A stretch of DNA of 39,988 bases from Adlercreutzia murintestinalis (GCF_943192905.1 NZ_CALPCC010000021.1:1-39988); one strand, 5' to 3'; shown: positions 24,951 through 33,615, counted from the stretch's first letter. Numbers and translations: made by a program. The notes: a model not told the origin generated them from the sequence alone.

Positions 24951-25409
24951 GTGGGTTCTTCGTTGCTTCGCATAGAGAAGATGATCGTAGACGCTGGGCG
25001 CTTGCGAGTGCAGGTGCGCTTGGCGCCGACATGCCCCCGGCGCACCGATGCTCGGCTTGCCCGCAGCGCCGCCCATCGGTTTCCGGCACTGCCCTGGCAT
25101 ACCTGCATCAACCAGCGCGGACCTACCTTCGCCAGCGTGATGGAGGACACGCCGGTGCCGCATCTGTTGGAGCACTTGATCATCGACCACCAGACCAACG
25201 ATGCGCACACGGCGGCGCACCAGCGTTTCGTAGGTACCACCCGCTGGGCCGACGAGGGGCGGCAGCGCGCCTGCATTGAAGTAAACTTCTATGATGACCT
25301 CGTGGCGCTGCGAGCGGCGAAAGATGCGCTTGCGGCCCTGAATGATATGCTGAATGAACACGCGAGCGCGTATGGCACGGAGAGGGGCGCAGATGACAGC
25401 TCATCTTGA
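24951..25409 (+). CDS. Small protein resembling a stand-alone cyanophycin synthetase N-domain
   Basis: The 152-residue protein contains LPWHTCINQRGPTF, then TPVPHLLEHLIIDHQ, then GTTRW, and ends with a helix over ALRAAKDALAALNDML. From memory, this order mirrors the N-terminal domain of cyanophycin synthetase: LPGL..H.C..G, then GT..GHV.EHIALELQ, then GRTR and a helix over paired acidic residues. The ATP-grasp and Mur-ligase domains of that enzyme are absent. HLLEH also resembles the HXXEH zinc motif of M16 peptidases, but the flanking context fits less well. GTG 24951 overlaps the preceding region closely; ATG 24981 is an alternative. Neither has a good ribosome site. It overlaps the next gene by 17 bases, which suggests joint action. 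Assignment tentative. Confidence 0.6.
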   Translation: MGSSLLRIEKMIVDAGRLRVQVRLAPTCPRRTDARLARSAAHRFPALPWHTCINQRGPTFASVMEDTPVPHLLEHLIIDHQTNDAHTAAHQRFVGTTRWADEGRQRACIEVNFYDDLVALRAAKDALAALNDMLNEHASAYGTERGADDSSS

Positions 25410-26682
25410 GTTCGATAGGTCGGATAGCAAGGTTGCCCAGCGCATCCACATGATGCGCTCCAGCCCAGTGCGCGATCTGTTCAGCGCCGCCACGCGCGAT
25501 GATGTGATATCGCTGTCGGGCGGCATGCCCGATGTGCGCCTTTTGCCCGCCGATGAGGTTGACCGCGCGGTCGCTGCCGCTCTGGCTGACGTGAACGACC
25601 GGTCGGTGGCGCTGCAATACGGTTCGACCGATGGGCGGCCCGGCATGCGCGCGGTCGTGTGCGACATCGTGCGCGACATCGGCATTCGCTGCAAACCCGA
25701 GAACGTCATTCTGACGTCCGGTGCCCAAGAGGCGCTTGACCTCATCGGTAAGACGTTCATCGATCCGGGCGACATCATCTTGGCAGAGGGCCCCACGTAT
25801 CTGGGTGCTCTGCAAGCGTTCAGCGCCTATCAGCCCGACGTGCACTGCATCGAGTGCGACGATGACGGCATGCGCATGGACTTGCTGGAGGCCGAGCTTG
25901 AGCGCATCGGACACGACAACCCGCGGCTCAAGTTCGCCTACGTGATACCCAACTTCCAAAATCCCAGCGGCGTGACCATGAGCGCGGAGCGCAGGCGTCG
26001 CCTCGTGGAGCTCTCGCACGAATACGGCTTCCTCATCGTGGAAGACGACCCGTACGGGCGCATCCGCTTCGAAGGCGGCCATCAGATACCGCTGAAAGCG
26101 CTCGACGACCAGGTGATCTATCTGGGAACCATCTCGAAGGTGTTCGCGCCGGGGCTGCGCGTGGGCTGGATCGTGGCTCCGCGGCATGTGCTCTCCAAGA
26201 TCAACCTGGTGAAGCAGGGTGCCGATCTGTGCGGCAGTTCGCTTGATCAGGCCGTGGTCCAACATTACTTCACCGACACGCCCTGGCAGCGCACGCTCCA
26301 ACGATTCATCAGCGTCTACACCGAGCGCCGCGACGCTATGCTGGCGGCTCTTGAAGAGCATTTCCCGGCGGAAGCGCGCTGGACCCATCCGGAGGGCGGG
26401 CTGTTCGTATGGGTGACCCTGCCTGAGTACGTGGATACCGGCAGCATGCTGGCCGAGGCGCTGGACGCGGGCGTGACGTACGTGCCTGGCGATTCGTTCT
26501 ATCCGGGGGCCAGTGGTGGCAAGAACTGCATGCGCATCAATTTCAGCTATGAGAGCCCCGAGAACATAACGGAGGCCATTCGTCGTTTGGCTGAGGTCAT
26601 CGAAGCGCGTTTGGAGCTGTATCGCGTGTTCATCGAAGCGGGCGCCATAGATCCGGCGCGCGCGCCCATCAACACGCACTAG
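25393..26682 (+). CDS. PLP-dependent class I/II aminotransferase
   Basis: The 429-residue fold-type I enzyme has the substrate loop SLSGGMPD near residue 36, GAQEALDLIGK (phosphate binding), NFQNPSG near 190, VEDDPYG (the PLP ring Asp and Tyr) and the Schiff-base Lys249 in GTISKVFAPGLRVGW. This pattern belongs to the LysN/2-aminoadipate/aromatic aminotransferase group related to MocR C-terminal domains, without the DNA-binding part. ATG 25393 follows GGAGAGG and is preferred over 25354. It overlaps the CphA-N-like gene by 17 bases, making serS-membrane protein-small protein-aminotransferase one likely operon. Amino donor unknown. Confidence 0.93.
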   Translation: MTAHLEFDRSDSKVAQRIHMMRSSPVRDLFSAATRDDVISLSGGMPDVRLLPADEVDRAVAAALADVNDRSVALQYGSTDGRPGMRAVVCDIVRDIGIRCKPENVILTSGAQEALDLIGKTFIDPGDIILAEGPTYLGALQAFSAYQPDVHCIECDDDGMRMDLLEAELERIGHDNPRLKFAYVIPNFQNPSGVTMSAERRRRLVELSHEYGFLIVEDDPYGRIRFEGGHQIPLKALDDQVIYLGTISKVFAPGLRVGWIVAPRHVLSKINLVKQGADLCGSSLDQAVVQHYFTDTPWQRTLQRFISVYTERRDAMLAALEEHFPAEARWTHPEGGLFVWVTLPEYVDTGSMLAEALDAGVTYVPGDSFYPGASGGKNCMRINFSYESPENITEAIRRLAEVIEARLELYRVFIEAGAIDPARAPINTH

Positions 26683-26804
26683 CAGTGCCATGGTGCGCGC
26701 CTGACGCATGGGGATCCGCGCCGATGCCGCGGTGGGGTGGCGACCGCGGTTACGGGAACGGTGATTGCCGCAACCGCGGTGACGTGGTGCCGCTCAGGCA
26801 GCGG

Positions 26805-28439
26805 CTAGGCGACCGCTACGGTACAGCCTTCCTGGGGAGAGGATGCTAGGACGGTGTTGAAGTCATAGGCGGCCACCATCTCTGCCACGGTCGACCCATC
26901 AGCAGCAAGGAGACGCACGGTGCTGCCTGCCGCTCCGCTCAGCTGGTTCGTCTCGAAGGCTTGCGCTGACTGGTCAAGCCCGCGCGTGCTGCCGATATCA
27001 CCGATGAGCAGCACGGTGCCCCCATTGATGGTGGCGTTCAGATCGTAATCGAGCGCACCGTCCATGCCCTGTGCCGGGCCTGACGCGAGCACGATGCCGC
27101 CATTGATCTCAACGTTGCCGTTGCTGTCGAGCGCATCGTTGCCGCCCGTGGCGCGCAGCGTGCCTCCGTTGATCCGGATCAGGCAGGCATCGCTGGAAGC
27201 GGCCATCTCCATTCCTGCGCCACGCGGGCCGTCTGCGCGGTCAGTATCGCTTGGCATGGCGCCCTGTGCGGGCAGGTCAGTCGATGCGGTATCAGCTGGT
27301 GCGGCATCGCGTTCCTCGCGGCCTTGCGGCGGTTCGGCGGGCAGCTCACCATCGGGTGCGCGCCCATCACCACCACGCATCCCTTGCGCATCGCCAGCGC
27401 CTTCGACGCCCGCCTCAGGGGCTTGCGCCCCGGGCGTCCCTGCGCCCTCAGCCTGCATACCAGGCGCGGCCCCTTCGGTTCCTCTTCCCGGCATCGTCGC
27501 CTCTGCGCTCGTCGTGTCATCGCTCGCCAACGATGCATTCACAGCGTCGTCGCTGGCCACGATAGTGTGGTCACCTCCGTTCACCAGTACCTTCTCGGCC
27601 TCGAATCCCTCGTAGCAGCTCTGCACCTCGACCGTTCCGCCTTCAAGCAGCAGCAGAATGTCGGAATGGAAGGCGTCATCGCCCGCGTTCACCGTGAACG
27701 TGCCATCGGCGATCTTGATGCAATCGTTGCCTTGGAGGCCATCTTGCGCAGCCGTGATGGCGAACGCGCCGCCCGTGATGACAAGGTCGTCCTTCGACTT
27801 GATGGCGTGGTAGTACGAGCCGGTCACCTCAAGTGCGCCGCTGCCGTTGATGGTCAGGTCGTCGCAGCTGTACAGCGCGGCGTTCAGGTCATCGCCGTCC
27901 TCATCTTCGGCATGCTGCTCCCCATCGGCCAGCGCGTTCACGCTGCCTTCTGCAAGCGTCAAGAAGCACTTATCGGCGTTCTTCACATAGAAGGCGGGCC
28001 CATCGGCGTTCGTGATGGACGCTCCGTCGAAGACCACCTGCACCTTCGTCTCACTGCCCGTGTCCACCACCACCTGCCCATCGTCGAGCGTGCCGCTGAC
28101 CAGGTAGGTCCCCTCGTCGGTGATGGTGGCGGTGCTGCCATCGGCGGTGGCGCCCGCGCCCTCAACGCGTGCCGTGTTGCCCTCGAGCGTGATGCGCGTA
28201 GCGGCAGCGGCATCGTAGGAGGGGTCTTTGTCTCGGCTCGTGAAGGTCAGGTCAAGGTCCTCAAGGGCATGCGAGGTGCCCGCTTCCTCAGCGGAGGCGG
28301 TCGACTCGTTCGCGGTCGCGCCCGATGTGGAGCCAGCGCATCCGCTCAGGCTGCCTACGAGCGCGGCGGAGAGCGCCACAGCGCCCAGCGCGCGCATGCG
28401 GGTGCGCACGGGGTCGGTCAGACGGTCGATCATCTTCAT
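26805..28439 (-). CDS. Carbohydrate-binding (DUF4353, Cthe_2159-like) lipoprotein
   Basis: The 544-residue protein has a signal with lipobox LSGC (Cys34). The rest is a right-handed parallel beta-helix pattern: repeated strands such as TLDDGQVVVDTG, LTINGSGALEVTG, DLVITGGAFAIT and KIADGTFTVNAGDDAFHSD, each turn with Asp-Gly-Leu/Ala. This is the Cthe_2159 fold, reported to bind cellulose and pectic sugars with calcium. A Gly/Pro/Met/Ala/Glu-rich, repeat-like linker (about 320-410) splits the last turns from the rest. ATG 28439 begins right after the DUF4956 stop; a second ATG is two codons on. It is the last gene of the VTC/DUF4956 operon. Binding target unknown here. Confidence 0.9.
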   Translation of the reverse strand: MKMIDRLTDPVRTRMRALGAVALSAALVGSLSGCAGSTSGATANESTASAEEAGTSHALEDLDLTFTSRDKDPSYDAAAATRITLEGNTARVEGAGATADGSTATITDEGTYLVSGTLDDGQVVVDTGSETKVQVVFDGASITNADGPAFYVKNADKCFLTLAEGSVNALADGEQHAEDEDGDDLNAALYSCDDLTINGSGALEVTGSYYHAIKSKDDLVITGGAFAITAAQDGLQGNDCIKIADGTFTVNAGDDAFHSDILLLLEGGTVEVQSCYEGFEAEKVLVNGGDHTIVASDDAVNASLASDDTTSAEATMPGRGTEGAAPGMQAEGAGTPGAQAPEAGVEGAGDAQGMRGGDGRAPDGELPAEPPQGREERDAAPADTASTDLPAQGAMPSDTDRADGPRGAGMEMAASSDACLIRINGGTLRATGGNDALDSNGNVEINGGIVLASGPAQGMDGALDYDLNATINGGTVLLIGDIGSTRGLDQSAQAFETNQLSGAAGSTVRLLAADGSTVAEMVAAYDFNTVLASSPQEGCTVAVA

Positions 28440-29135
28440 TTACAGCACATCCTTCGTCTGTGGGGCAAGCCCCAGGGTTATCTTCAAGTTGCCGTTCAGG
28501 CATCGCAGCTCGTCGATCAGCTGCTTTTCCGTGCGCGGCTCGCGCAGTCGCACGGCGTATTGCATCTGATACAGGCTGCCCATGTTGGTGGTGCGCACCT
28601 CGGTCAGTTCGCTTTCGGCAGCGAAACGCCCGAGCACCTCGTCGAACATGCCCTCGAATTCCAGATCCTCGGGCACGGTCACGGTGAGCACCTTGGCAGG
28701 CTGGCGCGGGCGCCCGAACGGCGAGAGCACATAGGCCACGTTCACCACCGCCACCACCGCGGTGAACACCACGGCCAGCACCAAGAAACCCATGCCCGTG
28801 GCAAGCCCCACCGCCATGGCCAAGAACACGCTGCCGATATCCTTGGCGCTGCCGGGGATGGAGCGGAAGCGCACCAGGTTGAACACGCCCATGACGGCGA
28901 TGCCTGCGCCCAGGTTGCCATTCACCAGCGTGATGACCATCTGCACGATCAGCGGCAGCAGCGCCAGCGTCACCACGAAGTTCTTCGAGTAGCTGTGACG
29001 AAACATGTAGATGCCAGCAACGCAGGCACCGAGCACGATGGAGGCCACGCAGCACCAGAGGAACTCCAGCGTGGTAACGCCAGCCACCAGCGATTCGGCG
29101 GTGCCGAAGATGGATGTGAAAGCGGTGTCGAACAT
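28440..29135 (-). CDS. DUF4956 membrane protein
   Basis: The 231-residue protein has about four to five hydrophobic helices in the first 140 residues, with the conserved VFNLVRFRSIPGSAKDIG loop that marks DUF4956, then a soluble ACT-like C-terminus (VPEDLEFEGMFDEVL onward). DUF4956 genes commonly sit beside VTC-domain and CotH or Cthe_2159 genes, as here. ATG 29135 has AAGGAG at short spacing. Flanked by the VTC gene (23 bases upstream) and the lipoprotein gene (0 bases downstream), so it is co-expressed. It may be the membrane partner of the VTC domain; its biochemical role is not established. Confidence 0.9.
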   Translation of the reverse strand: MFDTAFTSIFGTAESLVAGVTTLEFLWCCVASIVLGACVAGIYMFRHSYSKNFVVTLALLPLIVQMVITLVNGNLGAGIAVMGVFNLVRFRSIPGSAKDIGSVFLAMAVGLATGMGFLVLAVVFTAVVAVVNVAYVLSPFGRPRQPAKVLTVTVPEDLEFEGMFDEVLGRFAAESELTEVRTTNMGSLYQMQYAVRLREPRTEKQLIDELRCLNGNLKITLGLAPQTKDVL

Positions 29136-29158
29136 GAGAGCTCCTTACTGGGTCGGGG

Positions 29159-30064
29159 TCAAGACAGGCGCGGGTGAGAGCGGGCCTGGTGCGGAGGGGA
29201 GAGGTCGCTGCGACGCGGCTGCGCAAGCGGATGAACGCGCGAGCGCACGTTCGCGCGCGTCCGCGTTGATGGTGCGGCGCTCAGCATGCTCATCGTGCCG
29301 TATTTCGAGAACGATTGCGGGTATGCGTGCGCGCGGTTGAGCGCGTCGATCAGCCAGCGCGGGTAGGGCGCAGTGGATTTCACCTCGAGGATGCTGTCGG
29401 AAACGAGCGCGCGCATTGGTTGGGTGTGCTGGCCCGTTGCGCTGTGCAGCGCCGTTGGGGCATCCAGGTTCATGAGGTCGGCGAACGCGAGGTCGTCATC
29501 GAAGGTGATGCGCAGGTCGTCTGCGTCGTCGTCGGACGCTGCGCATGCCTCGGGGGACACCCATGCTTCGCGCGAGCAGCTGATGAGCGCCGAAGGCCCC
29601 AGCGCATCGTGGCGGCTGCGAAGCGCATCTATCTCGCGTGCGATCTGGTTGTCAAGAGCGCTTGAGGGCACGGCGCGCCCCTCGAGCAGCAGCGGGTAGC
29701 GCGCGACCGCTTCGTCGAACGGTGCGCCTTCCAGATACGCCACGGCACCACGTGCGCTCATGGCCACGCGACGCTTGTACACGACCCCTTTGAACTTCTT
29801 CTTCATCTCGATGAAGGCGGGCGCATCGGGTGCGGCAGGGCCGTACCAGCGCAGGCGCAGCTTCTCCTTGTAGAGGGGCTTCTCGAGCGAGCGCGCGATC
29901 AAGCTGCGCTCGGCGGTGTCCAGATACAGACTGTTCACGCGATGGCGCCCGTAGGCGTCGGGCATCATCTGCGCGCGCACCGCCTCGCAGATGATGCGAC
30001 GCTGCGCGGCGCAGAGACAGTACTTCTTCTCCGTTCTCTTGAATATGCCGGTGTACGACCCCAT
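29159..30064 (-). CDS. VTC-domain (polyphosphate polymerase-like) protein
   Basis: The 301-residue protein shows the tunnel-fold VTC domain: RTEKKYCL (10-17), NSLYLDT near 44, basic strand KEKLRLRWYG, IEMKKKFKGVVYKRR near 85-99, a late Glu-Lys strand SILEVKST and a C-terminal SKYGTM. In yeast Vtc4 this domain makes polyphosphate from ATP; bacterial versions with DUF4956 are unproven. The last 40 residues are basic and Pro/Ser-rich and look unstructured. ATG 30064 follows CGGAGGG. First gene of the three-gene minus-strand operon; its promoter region is shared with the divergent two-component system and contains a 13-bp inverted repeat. Confidence 0.9.
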   Translation of the reverse strand: MGSYTGIFKRTEKKYCLCAAQRRIICEAVRAQMMPDAYGRHRVNSLYLDTAERSLIARSLEKPLYKEKLRLRWYGPAAPDAPAFIEMKKKFKGVVYKRRVAMSARGAVAYLEGAPFDEAVARYPLLLEGRAVPSSALDNQIAREIDALRSRHDALGPSALISCSREAWVSPEACAASDDDADDLRITFDDDLAFADLMNLDAPTALHSATGQHTQPMRALVSDSILEVKSTAPYPRWLIDALNRAHAYPQSFSKYGTMSMLSAAPSTRTRANVRSRVHPLAQPRRSDLSPPHQARSHPRLS

Positions 30065-30116
30065 GGATCCCTCCGTTTCTGCTCATCTCAGGTGCGCATG
30101 CTAGGGGCGCACCCTA

Positions 30117-30156
30117 AAATCACTCTGAAAGAAGGGGTAGCGGTTCAGAGTGATTT
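30117..30156. promoter_or_regulatory. 13-bp perfect inverted repeat between VTC operon and two-component system
   Basis: AAATCACTCTGAA (30117-30129) and TTCAGAGTGATTT (30144-30156) are perfect reverse complements with a 14-base spacer. The site is 53 bases ahead of the VTC start and 142 ahead of the response regulator, in their only shared control region. No T-run follows on either side, so an operator fits better than a terminator. GTGATAG is also repeated at 30225 and 30238. Confidence 0.65.
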
Positions 30157-30297
30157 CAGCTTTGAGCCCGACAATGAACCGAGCGAGCACGGCGCGGCAG
30201 CATGCCGGGCGCACGCAGGCAGGTGTGATAGCTTGTGGTGATAGAGCTGCTCGCACGCTGATGCGGCCAGGTACCCGAAGGCGCGGAAGGAGAACAG

Positions 30298-30993
30298 GTG
30301 CGCGTTCTCATCGTGGAAGACGATCAGAGCTTGGCGCGAGCGCTCGCGCATATTCTTGAGCGTCAACACTACGATGCCGACGTGGTGCACGATGGCCAGA
30401 CCGGTTTGGACTACGCGCGCACCGGCACCTACGACGCCATCATCTTCGACATCATGCTGCCGCGCCTGGATGGCGTGCGTGCGGTGGAAGCGCTGCGCGC
30501 AGAGGGTGTTGCCACCCCGGTGCTCATGCTGACGGCGCGCGATCAGGTTCCCGACAAGATAGAGGGCCTCGACGGAGGCGCCGATGCGTACATGACCAAG
30601 CCGTTCTCCGTTCCCGAGCTGCTGGCGCGGTTGCGCGCTCTGCTGCGGCGCAAAGCCGAAGAGCCTGCGCGCACGGTGACCGCGGGCGATCTGGTGCTGC
30701 GCGCCGATACGCACAGCCTTGCTTGCGGCACCGAGGACATCCAGCTGAGCCATAAGGAGTTCCTGTTCGCCGATGTGCTGCTCTCGCATGCGGGGTGCGT
30801 GGTTGAGAAGGCGACGCTGATCCAGCAGGTGTGGGGCGCCGACTCGTCTGCCGATAGCACGAACGTGGAGGCGTATGCGTCCATGTTGCGGCGCAAGCTG
30901 CGCTTCTTGGGGTCGCGCATGCAGATTCAGGCGCAGCGCGGCGTGGGCTACCAGCTGGTCGAGGGCGCGAGCGCACAGGAGGGCGAGGCATGA
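30298..30993 (+). CDS. OmpR-family response regulator
   Basis: The 231-residue protein has a receiver domain (EDD at 7-9, phospho-acceptor Asp51 in FDIMLP, Thr in LTARD, Lys in MTKPF) and an OmpR/PhoB winged helix (about 130-222: LSHKEFLFADVLLSH, then STNVEAYASMLRRKL, then QAQRGVGYQL). GTG 30298 is the start, supported by GGAAGGAG. It overlaps the sensor kinase gene by 4 bases (ATGA), so they are one system. It faces the VTC/DUF4956/DUF4353 operon and probably controls it through the 30117-30156 repeat; this is inferred from layout. Confidence 0.94.
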   Translation: MRVLIVEDDQSLARALAHILERQHYDADVVHDGQTGLDYARTGTYDAIIFDIMLPRLDGVRAVEALRAEGVATPVLMLTARDQVPDKIEGLDGGADAYMTKPFSVPELLARLRALLRRKAEEPARTVTAGDLVLRADTHSLACGTEDIQLSHKEFLFADVLLSHAGCVVEKATLIQQVWGADSSADSTNVEAYASMLRRKLRFLGSRMQIQAQRGVGYQLVEGASAQEGEA

Positions 30994-32438
30994 GAGCGAA
31001 GCTGCGGGCGTTGTCGTCGCCCACGACCGAGGACACGTTCGCGGGGCAAAGCGACGCCATGCTCAAGAAGCTGCGCATCAAGTTCGTCGGGCTGATCATG
31101 GGCGTGGCAGCGGTCTTGCTGACGGCGGCGTTCACGGCCATCTGCTACCTGGATTGGCAGCAGAGCGTGACCGATACCGACCTCGCGCTCGATGCCGCCA
31201 TCCAGCAAGCATCGGGCACGCTTCCGATGAACGCGAGCGGTGCGGTGCCGCCCGGGCAGGAGGGCGCATTCGACCCTGCCGCGCTCGATCCGGCCGAGGT
31301 GACCCTTGACCGCACGGTGGTGGATGACCAAGGCGGCAGTGCTGGTGAAGGACACTGGGGTGAGAGCGGCGGCATGCGCAGCATCTATCCCGCCACGAAG
31401 AGCGGTCGGTTCGCCACGCGTCCCGTGCCCGACATGTTCACCGCGGTGTACGAGCAAGAAGGCGACCAATTCGTGTTCTTGCAGGAGTCGTCCAGCGCTA
31501 TGTGGGTGCCGGAGGTGGTTGGCGACTACGCCGACGAGCTGCGTGCGCATCCGGATGGCACGGGCATGCTGGGCAATACGATCTATTACCTGAAGAAGAC
31601 GCTGCCCGAAGGATGCTACGTTGCCATGGTCTATGCCGGTCCCCTTGAAACCTGGAAGGGGCTGGCGGTGAACCTGGTATGGGTGGGCGCTGCGGTGCTG
31701 TTGGTGTTGCTGGCGGTGAGCGTTGCGTTCTCGCGCTGGGCGCTGCGGCCGGTGAAGGCGGCGTGGGCGCAGCAGCAGCAGTTCGTGGCCGATGCGTCGC
31801 ACGACCTGAAAACCCCGCTCACGGTCATTTTGGCGAACACCGCCATTCTGCTGGACGAGCCCGACCAGCCTGCCGACGACCAACGCAGATGGCTGGAGAG
31901 CACGCGCGATGAAGCTCTTGGCATGCAGGTGCTGGTGGAGGACATGCTGCTTTCCGCGCGCGCCGATACGACCACGAGCGCGGCGTCCCCTGCTGATTTG
32001 TCCCGCCTGGTGGCACGGGAGGCGTTGCAGTTCGAGTCGGTGGCGTTCGATCGTCAGATCGATCTGCGCACCGACATTGCGCCCGAGATATGCGTGCAGA
32101 TGCCTGAGCCGGATGCGCGTCGTCTTGTGCAGATACTGCTGGATAACGCCTGCAAATACGCCGATGATGCCGGTACGGTGCGCGTGGTGCTCACAGTTGA
32201 TGCCGCAGCTGGTCAGGCGCGGTTCACGGTTTCCAACACCGGGCCGAGCATCGCGGAGGCCGATGTGCCGCACCTGTTCGACCGGTTCTATCGCGCCGAC
32301 GCCGCGCGCACGTCGCACGAGGGGCATGGGCTGGGTCTGGCCATCGCGCGCAGCATCGTTGAGCGCGCGGGCGGCACGATCGCTGCCGCCAACGAGAGCA
32401 GCATCACCACGTTGACGGTCATCCTTCCCCTTGGATGA
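30990..32438 (+). CDS. Sensor histidine kinase
   Basis: The 482-residue kinase has a cytoplasmic N-terminal tail of about 28 residues, membrane helix 1 (about 31-53), an extracytoplasmic sensor of about 175 residues (acidic, Pro/Gly-rich, no family recognised) and helix 2 (about 229-253). HisKA follows with ASHDLKTPLTVI (His271), then HATPase with N box LLDNACKYA, VSNTGPSI and G2 box GHGLGLAIARS. ATG 30990 overlaps the regulator stop. Between helix 2 and HisKA only a short link is seen (RWALRPVKAAWAQQQQF), too short for a full HAMP domain. The signal is outside the membrane; its nature is unknown. Confidence 0.93.
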   Translation: MRAKLRALSSPTTEDTFAGQSDAMLKKLRIKFVGLIMGVAAVLLTAAFTAICYLDWQQSVTDTDLALDAAIQQASGTLPMNASGAVPPGQEGAFDPAALDPAEVTLDRTVVDDQGGSAGEGHWGESGGMRSIYPATKSGRFATRPVPDMFTAVYEQEGDQFVFLQESSSAMWVPEVVGDYADELRAHPDGTGMLGNTIYYLKKTLPEGCYVAMVYAGPLETWKGLAVNLVWVGAAVLLVLLAVSVAFSRWALRPVKAAWAQQQQFVADASHDLKTPLTVILANTAILLDEPDQPADDQRRWLESTRDEALGMQVLVEDMLLSARADTTTSAASPADLSRLVAREALQFESVAFDRQIDLRTDIAPEICVQMPEPDARRLVQILLDNACKYADDAGTVRVVLTVDAAAGQARFTVSNTGPSIAEADVPHLFDRFYRADAARTSHEGHGLGLAIARSIVERAGGTIAAANESSITTLTVILPLG

Positions 32439-32548
32439 GCTTCGCTGCTGCCAGCTGGCTGCTGCCAGCGCGCTGGCGCGGTCGCGGCCAGAAAGCGGCT
32501 TGAACGGTTAAAACCGCAGCGCCCGGCGCAGTGATGTTCGCCATGAGC

Positions 32549-32554
32549 TAGAAT
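32549..32554 (+). promoter_or_regulatory. -10 box for the D-Ala-D-Ala ligase gene
   Basis: TAGAAT 50 bases ahead of ATG 32605. Just upstream, GCTGCTGCCAGC occurs twice (32444-32455 and 32458-32469) and runs into the perfect palindrome GCCAGCGCGCTGGC (32464-32477), possibly ending the kinase transcript. Confidence 0.4.
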
Positions 32555-32604
32555 CTGAGACATGCAAGATAGTGAAGCTGAGCCTGTGCGAGAGAAGGTG
32601 CGGT

Positions 32605-33615
32605 ATGGGGTTGAAGGTTGCGGTGCTGATGGGCGGAAGCTCGTTCGAGCGAAAGTTCAGCCTAGAGAGCGGTAAGCGTGTCTGCGATGCGCTCGAGGAA
32701 GCGGGGCATAAGGTGGTGCCGTTGGACACGGTGCCCGATCTGGTGCCCACCCTGCGCAGCGAAAAGCCTGACGTGGTGTACAACGCGCTGCATGGCAAGC
32801 ATGGCGAAGACGGCACGGTGCAGAGCCTGTTGGAGTTTTTGGGCATCCCGTTCGTGGGGTCGCCTGCCAGCGTGTGCCATCGCGCGTACAACAAGGATGC
32901 GCTGCATTCCAGCTTGGTGAAGTACCGCGAAATATCGGGCGATGCTGCGGTGGCAAGCTGGCCGCAGGGCGTGTTCATCGCGCGCGACGCGTTCAAGGAC
33001 ATGGGCGCGGCAACGGCGCTCGACTTGGTATCCGAGCGCGTGGCGGGCGGTTTTCCCGTGGTGGTGAAGCCCGCGCACGGGGGCAGCGCGCTGGGCGTTC
33101 ATAAGGTATATGACCAGGAGCATCTGGGCGAAGCGGTGCTCGATGCGCTTTCCTACGATGATGCGGTCAACATCGAGCAGTGGATCGATGGCGTGGAGCT
33201 GTCGGTGTCCATTCTAGGCAGCGGCTGGGATGCGCATGCCCTGCCGCCGGTGGAGATCGTGTCGCACCGCGACTTCTTCGACGCCGAGGCGCGTTTGGAT
33301 GACCAGCAGGTCGATTTCTTCTGCCCGGTGCGCCCCGCGTCGCTCTCGCCTGATCCCGAGCAGGCCGAGGCCATCCGCGCTGAGATCGAGCGGGCGGCTT
33401 TGGAGGTGTACCGCGCTTACAGCGTGCGCGACCTGGGCCGCATCGACCTGATCTGGGACGGCGCGCAGGCGAAGTGCTTTGAAGTTGACGTTTCGCCCGG
33501 CATGACCCGCCACTCGTTGTTCCCGCTGGCATGCGAGACCTCGGGGCTGTCCATGACGGCGGTCATGGACGAGCTCGTCAGCGTGGCGGCTGGTCGCGCT
33601 GCATTTGAAAGATAA
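32605..33615 (+). CDS. ddl: D-alanine--D-alanine ligase-like ATP-grasp enzyme
   Basis: The 336-residue cytoplasmic enzyme would join two D-amino acids for peptidoglycan. Family marks: MGGSSFERKFSLESG at the start, NALHGKHGEDGTVQSLLEFL, VKPAHGGSALGV (ATP-grasp lid), IEQWIDGVELSVSIL and the metal end motif FEVDVSPGMTRHSLFP. Several usual residues differ: EVN is EVD, EGSS is GGSA, and YDYEAKY is FFDAEARL, so the Tyr that closes the second D-Ala site is missing. It may be a divergent Ddl or a ligase with another second substrate. ATG 32605 follows GAGAAGGTG; the frame runs 11 codons further upstream without a ribosome site. It stands alone. Confidence 0.85.
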   Translation: MGLKVAVLMGGSSFERKFSLESGKRVCDALEEAGHKVVPLDTVPDLVPTLRSEKPDVVYNALHGKHGEDGTVQSLLEFLGIPFVGSPASVCHRAYNKDALHSSLVKYREISGDAAVASWPQGVFIARDAFKDMGAATALDLVSERVAGGFPVVVKPAHGGSALGVHKVYDQEHLGEAVLDALSYDDAVNIEQWIDGVELSVSILGSGWDAHALPPVEIVSHRDFFDAEARLDDQQVDFFCPVRPASLSPDPEQAEAIRAEIERAALEVYRAYSVRDLGRIDLIWDGAQAKCFEVDVSPGMTRHSLFPLACETSGLSMTAVMDELVSVAAGRAAFER

